Below, piece after piece: positions 23,327 to 34,404 of a stretch of 64,000 nt of DNA. Each line of letters opens with the position of its first letter. The stretch's first letter is position 1. Source of the stretch: Lepraria neglecta (Eukaryota > Ascomycota > Lecanoromycetes > Lecanorales > Stereocaulaceae); NCBI GenBank assembly GCA_033220425.1, contig CM065651.1:2232001-2296000 (forward strand), in the 5' to 3' direction. A model generated the notes under the pieces. It made no database searches. It was not told the DNA's origin and worked only from the letters and a program-made list of their open reading frames with translations. The translations under genes and the position numbers were made by a program.

Positions 23327-24169
23327 ATGGCCACCTCCTCTCTTACCGGCGAGCGTTTGAGAGACAAAGTCTGCATTGTGACAGGGGCAGCATCGGGCCT
23401 TGGTCGCGCCATTGCCCTTGCCTACGCATCCCAAGGTGCGCGCCTAGTAGCCTGCGCAGACTTGAAGCCTACACCTAAGTCCGTGTTCGAGGCTGAAGAG
23501 GCGGGAATACCAACCCACGAACTGATATGTAAACGGCGTGGAGAGAACAAAGGCATATTCGTGAAGACGAACGTCACAATTGGGACAGAAGTCGAGGCAC
23601 TGGTGCAAGAAGTAGTCAAGATGGGAGGAAGGTTGGATGTCATGGTCAACAACGCAGGCATTGGAGGCACAGAGAACCATGGCATGGTACACGAAATGAG
23701 TGAAGAGACATGGGACACCGTAATGAGCATCAACAGCCGCAGCGTATTCCTTGGATGCAAATACGCGTGTGGTCAGTTCATGAAGCAAGAACCACATGCA
23801 AGTGGCCATAGAGGATGGATAGTCAACACGTCGAGCATTATGGGCTTGGTTGGACAAATGGTTTATGGAGCTGCATATTGTGCGTCGAAGGGGGCTGTGA
23901 CTTTACTGACAAAGCAGATCGCGGTGGAGTATGCAAAATACAAGGTACATTGCAATGCAGTGTGCCCAGGCCACCTTCGTACACCCATGACACAAGACCA
24001 ATTCCAAGATCGAGAAATGAGGACAGCCATCTCAGCCTTGACGCCTTGGGGTGACGAATGGGGCTCTGCAAAGGACGTTGCGCAAGCTTATGTTTATCTA
24101 GCCAGCGATGACGCTGCTTATGTTACAGGGGTCGCACTGCCCGTAGATGGCGGATACTGCGCTCAATGA
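23327..24169 (+). CDS. Short-chain dehydrogenase/reductase (SDR)
   Basis: An intronless classical SDR of 280 residues, from the ATG at 23327 to the TGA at 24167-24169. The motifs are complete: TGAASGLGRAIALAYAS (Rossmann dinucleotide-binding TGxxxGxG), VMVNNAGIGG (NNAG), IVNTSSIMG (catalytic Ser), AAYCASKGAV (YxxxK), VCPGHLRTPM and the closing VTGVALPVDGGY. SDRs oxidise or reduce alcohols, ketones or sugars with NAD(P). A short insertion near residues 65-75 (KRRGENK) is slightly unusual. It is read away from the methyltransferase, so the two may act in one small metabolite pathway; that is inference from position. There is no sign of damage. Confidence 0.88.
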   Translation: MATSSLTGERLRDKVCIVTGAASGLGRAIALAYASQGARLVACADLKPTPKSVFEAEEAGIPTHELICKRRGENKGIFVKTNVTIGTEVEALVQEVVKMGGRLDVMVNNAGIGGTENHGMVHEMSEETWDTVMSINSRSVFLGCKYACGQFMKQEPHASGHRGWIVNTSSIMGLVGQMVYGAAYCASKGAVTLLTKQIAVEYAKYKVHCNAVCPGHLRTPMTQDQFQDREMRTAISALTPWGDEWGSAKDVAQAYVYLASDDAAYVTGVALPVDGGYCAQ

Positions 24170-24617
24170 TAGTCTACCTCGACTGTCTACAAGTCTTACA
24201 GGGAGAGAGGGGTATGTGCCGGTGGAAAACATCTACAGGCTGTTTCTCGTCCAAAATAATTTGCCGAAGCTAATACCTATCAAGTGGCTTGAAGGTCGCA
24301 GTGGAGAATCGCCTATTCTTCGCACGAGCCATATGCAGAGTGGCTGATTTCAAGATGGCTACATGCATACTTTCAAGCTTACGACTGGACAAACGTTTAT
24401 TATCGTGGGGGCGTTTCATCGTTCAACGGCGCCAACAAGGTTCATTCTCCTTGCCTATCACATACGGCACAGCATGACGATCGAAAGATCGGCAACTGAG
24501 AAACCAGATGTGCCTCGGATGTTCGAAGCTGACAATCTACGTCACTCAGTACCGTTACTATTTTTTGACATGTAGATGCTTCATAGCAATTGTATATAGT
24601 CGTAGCATATAGGTCAC
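24170..24617. other. Intergenic, nothing seen
   Basis: Only short frames without motifs. Convergent 3' ends of the SDR and the next gene meet here. Confidence 0.4.
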
Positions 24618-25871
24618 TCAAATTCTTTGCTCCACCTCCTCAGCGCCATGCCCACCTCTAATCTTTGCCTCAGAATCCAATCTTTTGAGCCGATTGGTGC
24701 TCATGTCACCAGGAATATATAGTCTACGCGTTCTTTCATTGCCAAACTCGTCTCTCGGATAATGCTCCTTCCCATCATCCTCGTCTCCTCGCGGGTAACG
24801 CTCAATGCTAGCTCTTATACTCAGATTGAAATTCTGCAAGGGCAGGATATCTTCGTCGTACCTGAAATTCGAAGGGCTGGTTGCGTCCATATACATAGAA
24901 TTCTCCGAGATTTGCTTTCCTCTAGATCTCTGAAAGGGGTCTGATGCCCATGGCTTCAGCGTAGTCTACTTCATTGCTGGTTCTCCTGACATCTTGTCCT
25001 GGCCGCTGCTGAGTTTCGTGAAGTGGGTGCGCATCTCGCCCACCAGCCATTTGTAACCCGGACATAGAGTCGGTATGCAAGCCGCTGCTATGCCAAAGAA
25101 GACTTCCCAAGAGCGCCAGTACCAATTCGGAATGCTGGCCCATGTTAGATCGGCGGCTTCATTTTGCCAGTTCAGGACTGTGCGGACGATGGAGAGGGAG
25201 CCGGTTATCACTCCCAAGCCCATGAGACAACAGAGGCCCACTTTGCTGCGGAAGTTGATTTGTACTTTGCGGAGGATGAGGATGGGAAAGGCAGAGAGGA
25301 AGAAGTCTGAGATGATGGAGATGATGACTACTAATGATAAGCGATGAGTCTTATATATCCGGGAAGGGCGGTTGACTTACGAGCTTGGGAGATAATGATT
25401 CGTAACAGAAAGAGACATATCGAGATCTCAGTGAACATAAGTGTCGCGAATGTCTATGTACGAGCTCAGTATAGTATGATTTCGAAGCAGCCTAGGCTGG
25501 AGTCTCACCTGAAGCCATTCGCCATATGCGTACTTATTGAACTCCTGAAATTCATGTGCGGAGAGGTAGTATGCGGGCCTACCAAAGCCGTATGATATCT
25601 GTATCACGACTAACGCCGTTCCTATTGGATGATCTGCCCACATCATCATCACATGTGCGTGTCTTACGCATGCAAGCAATGTAGTCCAATCGTTCCAGCC
25701 AGCTCTCTTGACGATCCATATCCTGGTCGCAAATCTTAGAGTGACAAGTGTAATACACAAGACCGTCACAAGAATTGTTGCAGCCAACAAGCCTGTTTGA
25801 GCGTTTTCGTCACCTTCAGGGGAGGCGTTGTCGGTTGAGAAACCATCGTTGCGGATAGATCCAAGAAACAC
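24618..25871 (-). pseudogene. Second Rhodopsin-domain membrane protein, internally deleted
   Basis: The leftward exons encode GLLAATILVTVLCITLVTLR (TM1-like), then KRAGWNDWTTLLA, ALVVIQISYGFGRPAYYLSA, TFATLMFTEISICLFLLRII, and after an intron IISDFFLSAFPILILRKVQI with GLCCLMGLGVITGSLSIVRT, all in family order for PF20684. Between SQA and the SDFFLSAFP helix about 60 residues are missing, including the TM segment and the C...W...C loop that the family normally has there. The frame has TAG at 24966-24968 and then continues in phase for 116 codons to 24618. No ATG lies in the first exon; an acceptor-like CTCCCTGCAG just upstream suggests a lost or unseen first exon. Most likely decaying. Confidence 0.6.
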
Positions 25872-27970
25872 TGCAGGGAGAAAGCGCGCAAAGAACCCTG
25901 CTATGGGATGTGGTATCTAGAAACTAACCCTTCAAGTAGTACAAGGTTGACAGGAGCTTGATAGGTAAAGAATACTGAATGCTGATAGGCTCTGACTCGT
26001 ACAACAAAAACATCTTCGAACCCTAACGAGATGGCTATAAAGGTTCTATCTTGCGATTGATCACAGTGACAGAAACAAGCAATCGCATGAAGGGGATAAG
26101 AAACAAGAAGAGAGCTCATTACGGTATTTACGGAGCTTCGCAGTCAGCTCACCTTCAGCTTCCCAGGGCACGAAAGTAAGGTAGAGATCGGCGGTTACCC
26201 TCTACGGCGCATAACCTTGATGATTCCCATAGTGCAGGAACATGCATATCATGTTGAGCTCAATCATTGGTGAAGTGCGGGGATCTAAAGGCTAAAGCTT
26301 ATGGTGCTGACACCGTTGCGATATGATAGCATGCCTTGTAGGAACATAGGCGGGCAGTCTGTGGCACAATGCCAAGCTGAAAGTTAGACAGGCTCTCATG
26401 ATGGGAGGAGACGTTGTATCAAGCATTTCGAAGCGAACTCGATGTTAGCATTTTTTTGTTTTCACGTCAAGAGGCTCAGGCGGCACGGTCACGCACTTCA
26501 TGCATAGAACCTCATCTCAAAGGCTTGTTCTTCGCGTTCGCTTTCGCTTTTGCAGCCGATGGGCTTCTCGCCAGTATGATAAGCAAATGAGAATCCAAGG
26601 TTAAGGATGGACATTTGTTCCATGCTAATCAGGTTTCTTGCCGATCCTAGATCGAGATTTCGCCTGGCTGGCAGCTCTGCACTTAGTATTCAGCCTAGAG
26701 AAACTTTTTACAGCTTATGGCGAAGTCACACGACTATCAGCAGAAACGTGGCCGTTGACTTCTGCGTCTGCATATGCTGATGTTGTCCGGAGAAACAGGA
26801 CAAAGTTTTGTTTTGAGCCGCCTTACCCCTTTAGACTAGCATCGCCCAAGCCTCCTTCCATCAAACCCCTTCGACCCCTAAGAGTGTCAGGCTATAAATG
26901 TCAGACAAAAAGGTCTTCCGTACTCAAGATATCCAAAGGGAGGCGCCTTCCCCAGCAATTCGCTTTCTTGTGAGACTACCCCACGCTCGATAAGAGTTCA
27001 CGAGTACTTCTGATCTCACCTTGCAATTATTGGTTCCAGGCTAAGGATGAGGATCTTCACCGCCAGTCTAGAGTATTATCATCCTACCGCAGCGCGCATA
27101 AATGGACAGACCGCAACTAAACATGATGGATGTTTCAAGTTTGTGAAACTCGACTATGTGCTTCACTCACGTTTCGCGGGATTTTGCTGCTCGAATGTTA
27201 CTGCTCCTGAATCAAAGGTCTTTTATTCAGCGCGCTGAATGAAACTACAAGGGGTCTCGGTCTTTCACGATCTCTCTGCAGGTCGAGGATGAGAGTGATC
27301 TCGGCTGAGACAGTGCCACTCTAGCCAGCAAAGTACAAGAATACTTGGATATCTTGGGGCCAAGGTGTGTTACAGCTTTGGTTACCTTGATCTACCGCAG
27401 GCATAAGTACCCTTGGCATCTTACATTGTCATGTTGCGGAACTCTGTTTGTAGTTTTGGAACATTGGGTATACCGTAGGTCACTCTACTGCATGAGGCCA
27501 CATTAAATGCAGAATGATTCCCTCAAAAGACTGCCCGGTGGCTACACACAAGGCTCCTTTCAAAACGCACTCTTAATTCGTCTAGAATCTCACGTCGAAA
27601 GAAAGCTCAACAACTTAGTATTTGACTATTCATGCCGCTGATAAAATTCCAAGTCGTCTTCATCTGCGGGGGGCATCTCTCGGATTTATCTTTCAAATCA
27701 GTGACTCTTGGTCGGATACTACTTCCTCCAACTTCACCGCTCATAATTGATTCCAACTTGTGTTTACACGCGGACATGCTCCTCTCGGAAATTCGTTTGC
27801 CAAATATGTGGTCTTGCGGTAGGTACCACGTCGCTCAAAATTTACTGTCGTGATGAAAACCCACCTCTCCTCGTCGACTTCTACCAACAGATGCTTGCAT
27901 CAAGTCCGCAATTGTTGCAGGCGAGCGGCCTTTTATGATTTCTCCCAGACTTTTCTATTTGATATGAGAG
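25872..27970. other. Gene-poor stretch
   Basis: About 2.1 kb with scattered short frames. The one at 25901-26119 (-) begins with an ATG and could be the first exon of the Rhodopsin-domain copy, but the only good donor would leave the wrong phase. Nothing else is supported. Confidence 0.3.
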
Positions 27971-29948
27971 ATGTCCAACCCTTTCCCGCCAAAGCAAACC
28001 AATCATGGACCTTGCACAATTCAAGTCTTGGAGTCGACATCCCGCATCTTGGAGCATCTCTTGTCGCCAGTCGTTAGGTTCATCAGCAGTATTTCAATAT
28101 TACTTCAACTTCTGTACCTTTTTCTATGTTGCTACGTTTCCTGGACCTTGCCTTCCTCGGAGTCGAATCCAAGATGTTTCTAGAGGTTATGGACCTTGAT
28201 ATGGGCTGAAATTTTACTACTCGTTGTTGATGTCCTGGCTCGCTTCCAGCTTCTGATCCCGATGATTTGTGGGATTCGGCTCCAAGATCGCCCTCGCTAC
28301 CGACTACTAGGGGACTAGGTACTAATGGTTGATGTTTTCATACTCGCTTGTGGTGAAGACATGGCTATTGCTATGAACACCATAGCCGCCGCCACAGCAC
28401 AAGATTATCCACTGCATCTCTTCTTGTTGGATGATGGTCGGAGTCCAGAATTGCAGATGGCTGTCAAAGATTTCAATGATAAACAACAGCAGAAAGGCCT
28501 GAGACAAATTCAATACATATCACGCGTAAAGATCCCCGGAGCTCCGAAGCACTTCAAAGCTGGTAACCTCAATTTTGGCCTCGAGGAGACGCAGAAAATC
28601 TCAGGAGCAGAGTACGTAATGTCGCTTGATATTGACATGATCGTACGCCCCGAGTGGCTACGCGCAGTCCTTCCGCATCTCCTCTTAGATGATAAGGTAG
28701 CCATATCCCCTAAAACATAGGTAAGACTTCCCCACCGAAAATATCAAATGTTCAGAACTCAGCTCAACCAGCCCTCAGTTCTTCTACAATCTCCCCAACC
28801 CTGACTACTTAGCTCAAAGTTTCGCCGTTTATAACAAGGTGTTCGATCCCCTACGCGACGGGCTCCAAAACGCATGCTGTAATGGGAGCGGATTCATCTT
28901 TCGTCGCGGAGCAGTTTTAGATATTGGTGGTTGGCCTACAGACTCCGTATGCGAAGATGCTATGTGTGCCAACAAGCTCATTGTCGCCGGCTGGACACGC
29001 GTCCTCGTCAACGAGGAATTGCAGGCTGGGCTGAGCCCGGATACACTAGAAAGTTGTACCAAGCAACAGATGCGCTGGGTGAGGATTGCCATTCTTAGCG
29101 GCTGTTGGTCGGTGCTTATGTCGAGATACAGATACCTGGAAACGTGCAAGTCGCCTGCGCTTTCAGCTGTTTTGCGTCGGGCAGAACAATCAATGCTCGG
29201 TTGAGTTTCACGCAGAGACTCTCTTCCGCAACGCACTCTCTCAAATTGTTCTCCTCGTTGCTGATCTTTTTGGCTGCTATCCTCTTGCCAATCTCGGTTT
29301 TTCCTGCCAGAAATCATGATTTGTCCAACATCATTCTAGAGGCCGGTCGCCGATTGCTTGGATGGACCTATCTGATCACATATATCACGGGTGGATTGAA
29401 AGATTACCTCATCTTTGGCGTGGCTGGAATGGCGAACTATACAAATATGAAGAAACCTAAGCTTTGGTTCGCTCCTTGTAAGTACATCCTATCGGTGATC
29501 CATGATGACCCGCCACATATCTGAGCTGTATACAGACGCCATGTTCGCAATCATACGAGTCTTCTGGCCGGATGCCGCTGTGATCTTCGAGCCCAGCGGA
29601 ACTGTGAGCCCAGGAGTGAACGAAAGATCTCCTACGCACCGTGCACCATTCAGGAAAAGATTGCTAAGCTCGGGCACACTCATTCATCTTATGTGCATCA
29701 TAGGCGCTTCTGTGACTTTGATTCTCCGTGCCCAGGATTATTTTGCGACAGGTCGCCTGTTCCCTTTCCCTGGGGCTGTGCTGAGGCTTGCGGAATGGAT
29801 CCTGATGATTTCCACTCCGCTCTGGTACATGGCTTTTCCTCCCACAGTCCCGGAGCGAGCGGATCTTCTGGTAAGGGGTGAGGACGGCTTAATGATGCCG
29901 AGACCGAGAGACGAGGAAGCTGATTCTGCCAGAATATGGTGTCTTTGA
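27971..29948 (+). pseudogene. GT2 family glycosyltransferase (cellulose-synthase-like) with three in-frame TAG codons
   Basis: A membrane polysaccharide synthase whose four exons can all be traced. It has N-terminal helices (RFISSISILLQLLYLFLCCY, then AEILLLVVDVLARFQLLIPM), the start of the GT-A fold (VDVFILACGEDMAIAMNTIA, FLLDDGRSPELQ), the Asp-x-Asp site SLDIDMIVRPEWL, NACCNGSGFIFRR, the acceptor Asp in CEDAMCANKLIVAGW, and the product-binding QQMRW (Q-x-x-R-W). Further TM helices follow to 29948. TAG interrupts the frame at 28181-28183, 28316-28318 and 28718-28720. The last sits exactly at an exon end, where CAG|GTAAGA would be ideal. Introns of about 53-60 bases otherwise splice cleanly. 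All catalytic residues survive, so loss looks recent. Confidence 0.75.
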
Positions 29949-30101
29949 TTATCTGGGATGTCTTGGTGGCATTGCTATGTACCAGCTAGTTTTTATGTCT
30001 AGCTCAGCTCTGAGCAGTTGAAGACGGTGGAGTGAGACCTCCTGATCAAGTTGTTGAGAGGTTTTGGATATATAGACCTAATCCAACGACTCTGCCAATA
30101 T

Positions 30102-30395
30102 TCACGTCTTCCCACGGCCAGGCATTTTCCTCCTTGGACCTTTAAACGTCGTTGACAGCTTCTTTGAATGAATCTTTGGTTTCTTCTTTTCGGGTGCTAC
30201 CGGAGGGTCCATCCCTTGTTGCGGGCTCCCTCCATCAGCTCCAATTTCGCCGCGTCTCGCCCTGTAGGTTGAAAGTTCTAAAATTCCAATTTTCCGATCC
30301 ATATCTTCGTCTCTCTCATCACATCGAATCATCTCCTCCCGTAATTTGTCTATCTGTCGTTGAAATTCGTGCTGTTGATCAGAAAGGGGGGACAT
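30102..30395 (-). CDS. Small basic coiled-coil protein, 97 aa (hypothetical)
   Basis: A single frame from the ATG at 30393-30395. The first half (QQHEFQRQIDKLREEMIRCD, then ERDEDMDRKIGILE) has the heptad spacing of a short coiled coil. The second half is Pro-rich, then very basic (KKKPKIHSKKLS, then GPRRKMPGRG), as in nucleic-acid-binding tails. No family is recognised and the frame could be fortuitous, but the composition is more protein-like than neighbouring frames. It lies just beyond the 3' end of the GT2 gene on the opposite strand. Confidence 0.35.
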   Translation of the reverse strand: MSPLSDQQHEFQRQIDKLREEMIRCDERDEDMDRKIGILELSTYRARRGEIGADGGSPQQGMDPPVAPEKKKPKIHSKKLSTTFKGPRRKMPGRGKT

Positions 30396-31748
30396 GATGG
30401 TTTGACGTGTTTGTGGCTGGTGGTGTTTATTGCAATGATGAAAGGGTTTGTATGACGGGGTTTGTGTGCTATCAGCGATTCAGATATCTTTCGCCTTGAG
30501 GTTATGGGATCGCGGGTTCTCTGAGAATTACTGTCTAGTTGTTCTGGTCTCTGGATTGGCTCGAAGTAAATTTGTGTTAAGCGCGGAGAAGAGAGGGTCA
30601 AAAATTCCAAGATCAAGGTGCGCCAAGCTCAACAACTCATGTCTGCAATTTTATAGTGAAGTTTGAATAGATATCATATGCCACGGCTTGTACTGAAGCG
30701 TACCAAATCGTAAGGATTTTGGGAATCTAGCCGAAGGCGCACGAGTGAGAAGGCTTAACGTTACAGAGAATGGAAGTCGCGATGAAGATGAACTTAGAAA
30801 CAAACCTATTCGCCGCCATGACAACCGACAAAAAGACGTACTACCTTTACCAGCTTGCAGTGTCTCGTCTCACAGCTCTTTTCAATTTTGATACTGCATC
30901 TGATTCCAGAACCCATTGACACTGCCCTCATCTGTCACCTGAGACTATCACAAGCCTTGTTTTCTTTCAGCTGGGCAGCCCAAGCAGCAGCGAATACCTC
31001 ATGATAGTAGAGCAAGCCACTCATTCCCAGTCCCCACAGCCCACCAAGCCAGCTGACTCGCTTCCTGGAAATGGTGGAGCGCTCCACGCACCCCTGTCGA
31101 ATAACGCCACCGACGTCAAGGGCGAACGCGAAGAGATTGAAGCCTGGATCGTCCTCGAACGCGAACACTATGCCAAGCGACGCAACGCAGGTGCTCCGAG
31201 CCCAGAACTGATGGGCAATGCATGGTATAATCCAAGACACAGAAGGGTAATGGGAACCATCTCGGCTAACGCGTGTTTTTCCTCGTGGCTGCATAAAGTT
31301 TTACTGAGAAGAGAGCGAAGTTCGAGTCAACAGGCTCGGAGATGGAGTCCCCGAGATCCACAAAGAGGTGATACATGGTTCCCGATGTGAACATTTGCAA
31401 CGACTACCTCGGGATGCAACACCTGGATGGAATAGCACCAGGTAGGCCAACTAATGCGTGGATTCAGCAGACAGAATCTTAAGGCCCACTGCATGATAAA
31501 AGCTTCCCGTCACCAGAAGCTGAGGGGAGTGGCACGGAGTTACCGATTGAGCGAAGCAAAGAAGAGAAGTATTCAAGGCGTAGATCGCTCAACCGCGTTA
31601 TACTCTTCTAGGAGATAGTTCTAGGCCGTGAAAGGAGCCGGCGTAGCGAAGACAGAACTATGGAAGAGGTCTACAAAGGACGTCTCTTAGCGACAGGATG
31701 ACATGACTGTATCGTGAGTGCCCGTAATTGATTCATCAGGAAATGCAC
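30396..31748. other. Intergenic, one weak ORF
   Basis: A 129-codon ATG-started frame at 31001-31390 (+) has a hydrophilic centre (EREEIEAWIVLEREHYAKRR) but no recognised motif. The rest shows nothing. Confidence 0.3.
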
Positions 31749-34044
31749 CTACTCCTCGGTCAAATTATAGTCGGCAACGTCGTCGTAGTCATCCTCGTCG
31801 TCCTCGTCCTCATCTGAACTAGACTGGGAACCCCAACCGCGAGATAATGCAGTCTTGAGCTGTTCATTAAGTCCATCAATGTTTCGGTCAAGAAGGCCTT
31901 TCCGCTGCAGATGTTGTAGTAGCCTAAGCGAGAGTATTCCCCTATCCGAACACCGCTTAAAGCCCTCGGTGGACTCGTCATGAATCTTGTTGGTATTTGC
32001 ACCGTGCCTGACAAGAATTTCACATGTATCCATCCAAGAACTGCAAGGATGGTCTTGGCAGGCCCAAATTGTTGCAATCCGTTGCTTGATTGCTTTCTAT
32101 GCGATTCCAGAAGCCTGTTGCTAGCCGTTCTTTGTCTGTTTTGGGCATATATGGGGCCCTGGGGGCCCTCATTAGCTAGTTATCCTTCCTAGCCTATTGC
32201 CACATTGCAACACAAATGTTATCTGTCGATGTCTTAACGAGAAATTGTCTCCAGTTTGAGCTGGCTCTATAGCCGAAATCTAGCAGTTTTTCGAAAGGAG
32301 ATCGACCGTTGGCGGGTTGGTTGGGGTTCGCCCCCTTGTCTAGTAGCATTTCCACAAGGTATCCATGCCAAGGCTGGATGTCGTCTAGAGGATCAGGACG
32401 CATGGCTATCCAAAGAAAGCTTTGAGATAGATCCTGTTTAATCTCCAAGTCAAGGTTCTCCAATCTATTCTCTAGGTAGAGTTGAAGCCCATATTGTGAT
32501 GCTAACGCCGAGATAGAGCTAAGACAATTCGATCCTTTATCTTCTACGGGCGAGGTTCTCCCGTTACAGTAAACACGAGCATACCGAGCTTCTCCTACCA
32601 GGAAAATTCGTGCATTCGATGTCTCCTGAGAGTCAGCTTGAGGGATTGGACGCAACAATGGAAGCGGATCGTCTGGGCTTTTGATACCCCAGATATATCG
32701 GATAGTGGTATCGAGTTCGTTCAATAATAGACCTTGAGACTCATTGGCGATCAGTTCGGCCGTACGAGCATGCTCCATGAAAGCGTCGACCAGATGGAAA
32801 TGGGATTGAAAAGGCACAAATCTGGGTCCACGTTTGAGAAGGAGAATGCATGAACTCAGAAGGCTGACGATAGGCACAAAACTAGAATCCTTGACATAAA
32901 GCTGAGGTTTTTGCCAAGTGGGTGGCCGAATGAGATAGTCGAGTACCGTTCGATGCATCAGCTGTACCTTTTTCATCATAACATATTGCCCTACTTCGTC
33001 TCCAATCAGTACCTTTTCGTCTTCAACGTCTAGAAGTCCTGCACAACGACTCGCTAGCCACTTTTCCAACTTCAATATTGCTTCTGACTGTTCTAAGTGG
33101 GTCATGGGCCTCGTGGGGGGGCTGATAGCTGCATCAACACCTTCATCAGCAAAGAATAGCTGTATCGCTGACAGTGATCCTCCTGCTTGTACCACAATCT
33201 GAAGAAGAAGAGATGCTTGTGGATGGTAAAAAGGGTCTACTCGTGCCAGCATGTGGTCATAGAGATCTTCAATGTCGGCAGGAAGAAGGTGTAATCTTCT
33301 CTTGAGGTCGGAAACTGAGTCAAGGTTGCGCAAACTTTCGAGAAGTGATTTGACTACCACTCTGACCCATATGAAAACGCCGGACGCTTTACCGACGATC
33401 TCGTCTACCAAGTCCTGCATCTCTCCCGGTCGCTGGGCTGCAGATGGCGCAATACGGGGTTATCAACGAGCTGGTCGTGGATGTAGGTTTGGATATCGTT
33501 GTGAGTGAAGTGGTGAAGCTTGAGGCTGGGACATTCTTCGAATGCCTCTTCGAATACTACCCAGGGCCGGCTTGACAAGCAGAGTTTGACGTGTGAAGAT
33601 GTTGAAGCCTGTTGTAATAAATCGATGATTGCGTCAAGGTCTCCTTCCACCTCATCAAGGCTATCGACGACCATCACCCAGTTGAAGATGATGTCGTTTT
33701 GTTTTAGGAGCTTGACAAGCAGGGACCGAAGTCGCTTTATTGGCCAAGTGGAGTCATCTCTTTGATGGTATGCAGTTGATTCGTTCCCAAAGAGCACGGG
33801 TATTAAGGCTGGGTATGTTTTCAGAGTCTCGTATAGAAGTGAGCGAAGCAGTCCTTCCATGCTCTTTTCAAGTTTCGTCCCCGAATTCCAAGCGAAGAAG
33901 CTTGCAATCACAAGCGGCGCCGAACCTGACCAAACTCTGAGGGCATCATGAAAGCGCTCATCGTCGTACATGTATTTCATGAGTGTCGACTTTCCGGAAC
34001 CAGGCTTTCCACTGACCCAATAAATCCCAGTTCCCTCTCGTAGC
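31749..34044 (-). pseudogene. NACHT-type NLR (STAND NTPase) with ankyrin-like end, frameshifted and 5'-truncated
   Basis: Reading leftwards, the NACHT core is clear: GIYWVSGKPGSGKSTLMKYM (Walker A, near 33980-34020), PLVIASFFAWNSGT, then WVMVVDSLDEVEGD (Walker B), KLCLSSRPWVVFEEAF (sensor), and DIQTYIHDQLVDN. Winged-helix-like blocks follow (ASGVFIWVRVVVKSLLESLR, DIEDLYDHMLARVDP, VQLMHRTVLDYL), then LDKGANPNQPANGRSPFEKL and, after a further intron or break, CEILVRHGANTNKI (ankyrin-like) and an acidic tail. Such proteins act in fungal immunity and non-self recognition. At about 33420 an extra GA in a GAGAGA run shifts the frame from SDRE to the MQDLVDEIVGKASG block. No N-terminal effector domain is found: upstream of Walker A the sequence belongs to an oppositely oriented gene family copy. 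Confidence 0.75.
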
Positions 34045-34052
34045 CAGCCAAC

Positions 34053-34404
34053 GTCTACACCGAGGGAAGATACATTGTCAGATATGAACTTTCGGGTGTC
34101 AATTCATTCCTTTGCGAAGACGCATATTATTTCATCTTGCAAGTTTTCGCAGCGCTCGAGCGCGAACGTCAATGGTCCATCAACAGGCTTGCAGTGGTCC
34201 ATTGACCAACAACACGCTAGAGAAGATTTGACGTATAGATTGGCTGACATGGCAGTCGCTGCGGTATGGGAGCTTCTGGAGAAATATAGGACCTCCGGGA
34301 TCGCTAGGGACATGGCATATACTTTCAAGCTCTATGACGGAGTGAATATCGTGGCTACTGGAGAGCTGGACAGGGAATATGACAACAGGATTACGGCGGC
34401 TTAG
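34053..34404 (+). pseudogene. Tandem family copy A (unrecognised family), lacking N-terminus
   Basis: From 34053 the frame reads VYTEGRYIVRYELSG, then EDAYYFILQVFAALERERQ. After a shift near 34190 it reads GLQWSID, LTYRLADMAVAAVWELLEKY and AYTFKLYDGVNIVATGEL, to the TAG at 34402-34404. Each block lines up with copies B, C and D to the right: EG/GxYxVxY, E-E-T...F...L...LE..R, W-x-L, LTYLxVExAxxGTxxL, and Y-x-F-x-IYDG. No signal peptide or start is present, because the left end abuts the P-loop region of the NLR on the other strand. It looks like a truncated member of the array. Function unknown. Confidence 0.6.

Noticed and set aside
29086-29160. Apparent frameshift in the GT2 gene after QQMRW
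   Set aside because: A 53-base GTGAGG...ACAG intron directly after the Trp codon restores the frame, so no indel is needed.
31001-31390. 129-codon plus-strand ORF
   Set aside because: No motif, no partner exon, and an equally long frame on the other strand; not supported as a gene.
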